Shown: positions 53,820 to 55,542 of the stretch, one piece after another | Numbering within the stretch: position 1 is the stretch's first letter | Layout: every line of letters starts with the position of its first letter | Assembly (NCBI GenBank): GCA_035356615.1 | Contig: DAOQSN010000036.1 | Coordinates: 1-55,542, forward strand | DNA from: JAKQDH01 sp029558835 | GTDB lineage: Bacteria > Planctomycetota > Phycisphaerae > UBA1845 | Length of the DNA: 55,542 nt | Direction of reading: 5' to 3' | Made by a program: the position numbers and the translations under genes | Notes under the pieces: generated by a model | The model's input: only the letters and a program-made list of their open reading frames with translations | What the model was told of the DNA's origin: nothing | The model's database searches: none

Positions 53820-55406
53820 ATGGACAAGCGCCAACTGTGGGAACGGTACCGCCGGTACCTTTGCTCGATTCCAGCCCTCGGCCTGCGTGTCGACGTGAGC
53901 CGCATGCTCTTTGACGACGACCTCTTCGAGCGGCTGGCCGCACCGATGGAGCAGGCCCTGACGGCCATGGATGCGCTGGAGCGTGGAGCCATTGCCAACC
54001 CTGACGAGCAGCGCATGGTGGGCCACTACTGGCTGCGCGATCCGCAGCGCGCGCCGCGTCCCGAGATTGCCGACGAAATACACACGACGCTCAGCCGGAT
54101 CAAGCAGTTTGCCGCCGACGTCCATGCGGGCACGCTCCACCCGGAGCGCGCGGACGGCTTCTATGTATTGCTGGTCATCGGGATCGGCGGCTCGGCACTG
54201 GGCCCCGAGTTCGTCGCCGACGCCCTGGGTACCAGCGACGACTCGCTGCTGGTGCGCTTCATCGACAACACCGATCCCGACGGCATCGACCGCGTGCTGA
54301 CTGAACTCGAAGAGGAACTGCCCCACACGCTGACCATCGTGATCTCCAAGTCCGGCACGACGCCGGAAACGCGCAACGGCATGCTGGAGGTGGCGGCCGC
54401 CTACGAACGCGCCGGGCTTTCCTTCGCCCGCCATGCCGTCGCCATCACCAGCGCCGGCAGCAAGCTCGATCAGCTCGCCCGCGCGCAGGGCTGGCTGGGC
54501 ATCTTTCCCATGTGGGACTGGGTCGGCGGACGGACGTCCGAGCTTTCCGCGGTGGGCCTGCTGCCGGCGGCCTTGCAGGGCATCGACATCGACGCGCTGC
54601 TGGCCGGGGCCCGCGAGTGCGACGCGGCCACGCGCCCACACGACCTCCGCGCCAACCCGGCCGCGCTGCTCGCGGCCCTGTGGCACCACGCCGGCGGCGG
54701 CCGCGGCAACCGCAACCTCGTCGTCCTGCCCTACGCCGATCGCCTCGTACTCTTCAGCCGCTATCTCCAGCAACTCATCATGGAATCCCTCGGCAAGCAG
54801 TTCGACCGGCGCGGGAACACGGTGTACCAGGGCCTTACTGTATACGGCAACAAGGGCAGCACCGACCAGCATGCGTTCATCCAGCAACTGCGCGAGGGGA
54901 GAAACGACTTCTTCGTGACCTTCATTGAGGTGCTCCACCAGCGCGCGTCGTCATCTATTATGATTGACGAGGCGGTCACCAGCGGCGATTACCTGCACGG
55001 CTTCCTGCACGGCACGCGCGCGGCCCTGTTCGACAATGACCGGCCTTCGCTTACCATCACCATCCCGCGCGTGGACGCACGCCGCGTCGGCGCGCTGATC
55101 GCGCTCTTCGAACGCACCGTCGGCCTGTACGCGGAGCTCATCGGCATCAACGCCTATCACCAGCCCGGCGTCGAGGCGGGCAAGAAGGCCGCCGGCGCCA
55201 TCCTCGACCTGCAACGCCGGGTCCTCGCCCATCTCGGCGGCCGGCGCGGCGAAGCCTTAACCGCCGAGCAGGCCGCGGCCGCGCTGAATACCGACGACGT
55301 GGAGGCGGTCTTCCATCTGCTCGAACACCTGGCCGCCAACCCCGACCACGGCATCACGCGCACCGAAGCGCACCCGCTGCCGGACGCGCGTTTCCGGGCA
55401 CATTGA
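53820..55406 (+). CDS. pgi: Glucose-6-phosphate isomerase
   Basis: The 528-residue protein converts glucose-6-phosphate and fructose-6-phosphate. SIS-domain landmarks are present: 'VIGIGGSALGPEFVADAL', 'IVISKSGTTPETRNGM', 'FPMWDWVGGRTSELSAVGL' with catalytic-region Arg/Glu, 'GNKGSTDQHAFIQQL' with the catalytic His, and Lys in 'GVEAGKKAAGAIL'. The start is ATG 53820 with GGGAG about 8 bases upstream; the longer frame from 53709 has no family sequence. The length suits the bacterial and plant-type pgi group. Confidence 0.96.
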   Translation: MDKRQLWERYRRYLCSIPALGLRVDVSRMLFDDDLFERLAAPMEQALTAMDALERGAIANPDEQRMVGHYWLRDPQRAPRPEIADEIHTTLSRIKQFAADVHAGTLHPERADGFYVLLVIGIGGSALGPEFVADALGTSDDSLLVRFIDNTDPDGIDRVLTELEEELPHTLTIVISKSGTTPETRNGMLEVAAAYERAGLSFARHAVAITSAGSKLDQLARAQGWLGIFPMWDWVGGRTSELSAVGLLPAALQGIDIDALLAGARECDAATRPHDLRANPAALLAALWHHAGGGRGNRNLVVLPYADRLVLFSRYLQQLIMESLGKQFDRRGNTVYQGLTVYGNKGSTDQHAFIQQLREGRNDFFVTFIEVLHQRASSSIMIDEAVTSGDYLHGFLHGTRAALFDNDRPSLTITIPRVDARRVGALIALFERTVGLYAELIGINAYHQPGVEAGKKAAGAILDLQRRVLAHLGGRRGEALTAEQAAAALNTDDVEAVFHLLEHLAANPDHGITRTEAHPLPDARFRAH

Positions 55407-55445
55407 GTCAGTAGCCCCACTCCATCGCCAGCCCCATTGCCGGCA

Positions 55446-55482
55446 AGGGGTGGCATGCCCAAGCGCAGCGTCCCCATGCCCT
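55446..55482. repeat. REP-like unit (family B), window end
   Basis: AAGGGGTGGCATGCCCAAGC then GCAGCGTCCCCATGCCC, 40 bases after the pgi stop. An inverted partner may lie beyond the window. Confidence 0.65.
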
Positions 55483-55542
55483 CCCACGTAGCCCAAGTTA
55501 GACACCTGTCGAGCCTAAACGGCCCTAGCGACCCCGGGAAGG

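Noticed and set aside
52482..54938. 818-codon open frame on the minus strand
   Set aside because: It is antisense to the dehydrogenase and pgi genes, both well supported by motifs.

Overview
This 55.5 kb window is GC-rich chromosomal DNA from a bacterium of the phylum Planctomycetota. It is probably environmental or metagenome-derived, and the class is not determinable from the sequence alone. The lineage call rests on several signs. A DUF1549/DUF1553 protein, a Tat-exported DUF1501 protein and a PPC-domain protein form an operon-like run (20977-26307). A 72-residue small basic protein of a type found in the PVC superphylum is present (27863-28081). There are secreted proteins with dockerin-like EF-hand tails, and a full Alternative Complex III gene set. 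No rRNA, tRNA, CRISPR array, integrase, transposase or phage gene was recognised.

Layout from left to right. 1-6522, minus strand: a giant secreted RHS/YD-repeat protein, cut by the left window edge, translationally coupled to a secreted repeat-rich helical protein. 7719-16124, plus strand: actA-F and a small membrane protein, joined by 1-4 base overlaps, encoding quinol:electron-acceptor oxidoreductase (Alternative Complex III); no terminal oxidase genes follow. 16379-20315: a sigma70-like promoter, a candidate 47-residue ORF, two secreted proteins of unknown function ('X' and 'Y'), and between them a decayed chimera made of the end of a Y copy joined to the end of an X copy. 20977-26307: the DUF1549/DUF1501/PPC operon. 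26603-30445: aminotransferase, small basic protein, a single-pass membrane protein, a dimeric-type dUTPase and a HAD phosphatase.

30543-42600 reads as a peptide-utilisation neighbourhood: a tricorn-like S41 protease, peptidase T, two POT-like transporters and an OPT-family transporter. All three transporters carry extra soluble segments, one of them a zinc ribbon. 42821-47642 holds an EamA transporter, a QueC-like protein with a degenerate PP-loop, and a minus-strand sulfur/selenium-type cluster (YedE-like permease, TusA-like carrier, cysteine-desulfurase-like enzyme, DUF3343). 48178-52166, minus strand: FtsH, an LptE-like lipoprotein and a BamD-like TPR protein. 52719-55406: a zinc-dependent dehydrogenase and glucose-6-phosphate isomerase.

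Intergenic spaces are unusually rich in at least five families of short GC-rich palindromic repeats. One family repeatedly occurs as inverted pairs of about 100 bp, resembling REP/BIME elements. Some repeats have run into coding sequence, at the N-terminus of ActB and the C-terminus of the DUF3343 protein. The long open frames antisense to real genes (for example 83-5182 plus and 30240-34193 plus) are GC-skew artefacts and are not annotated.
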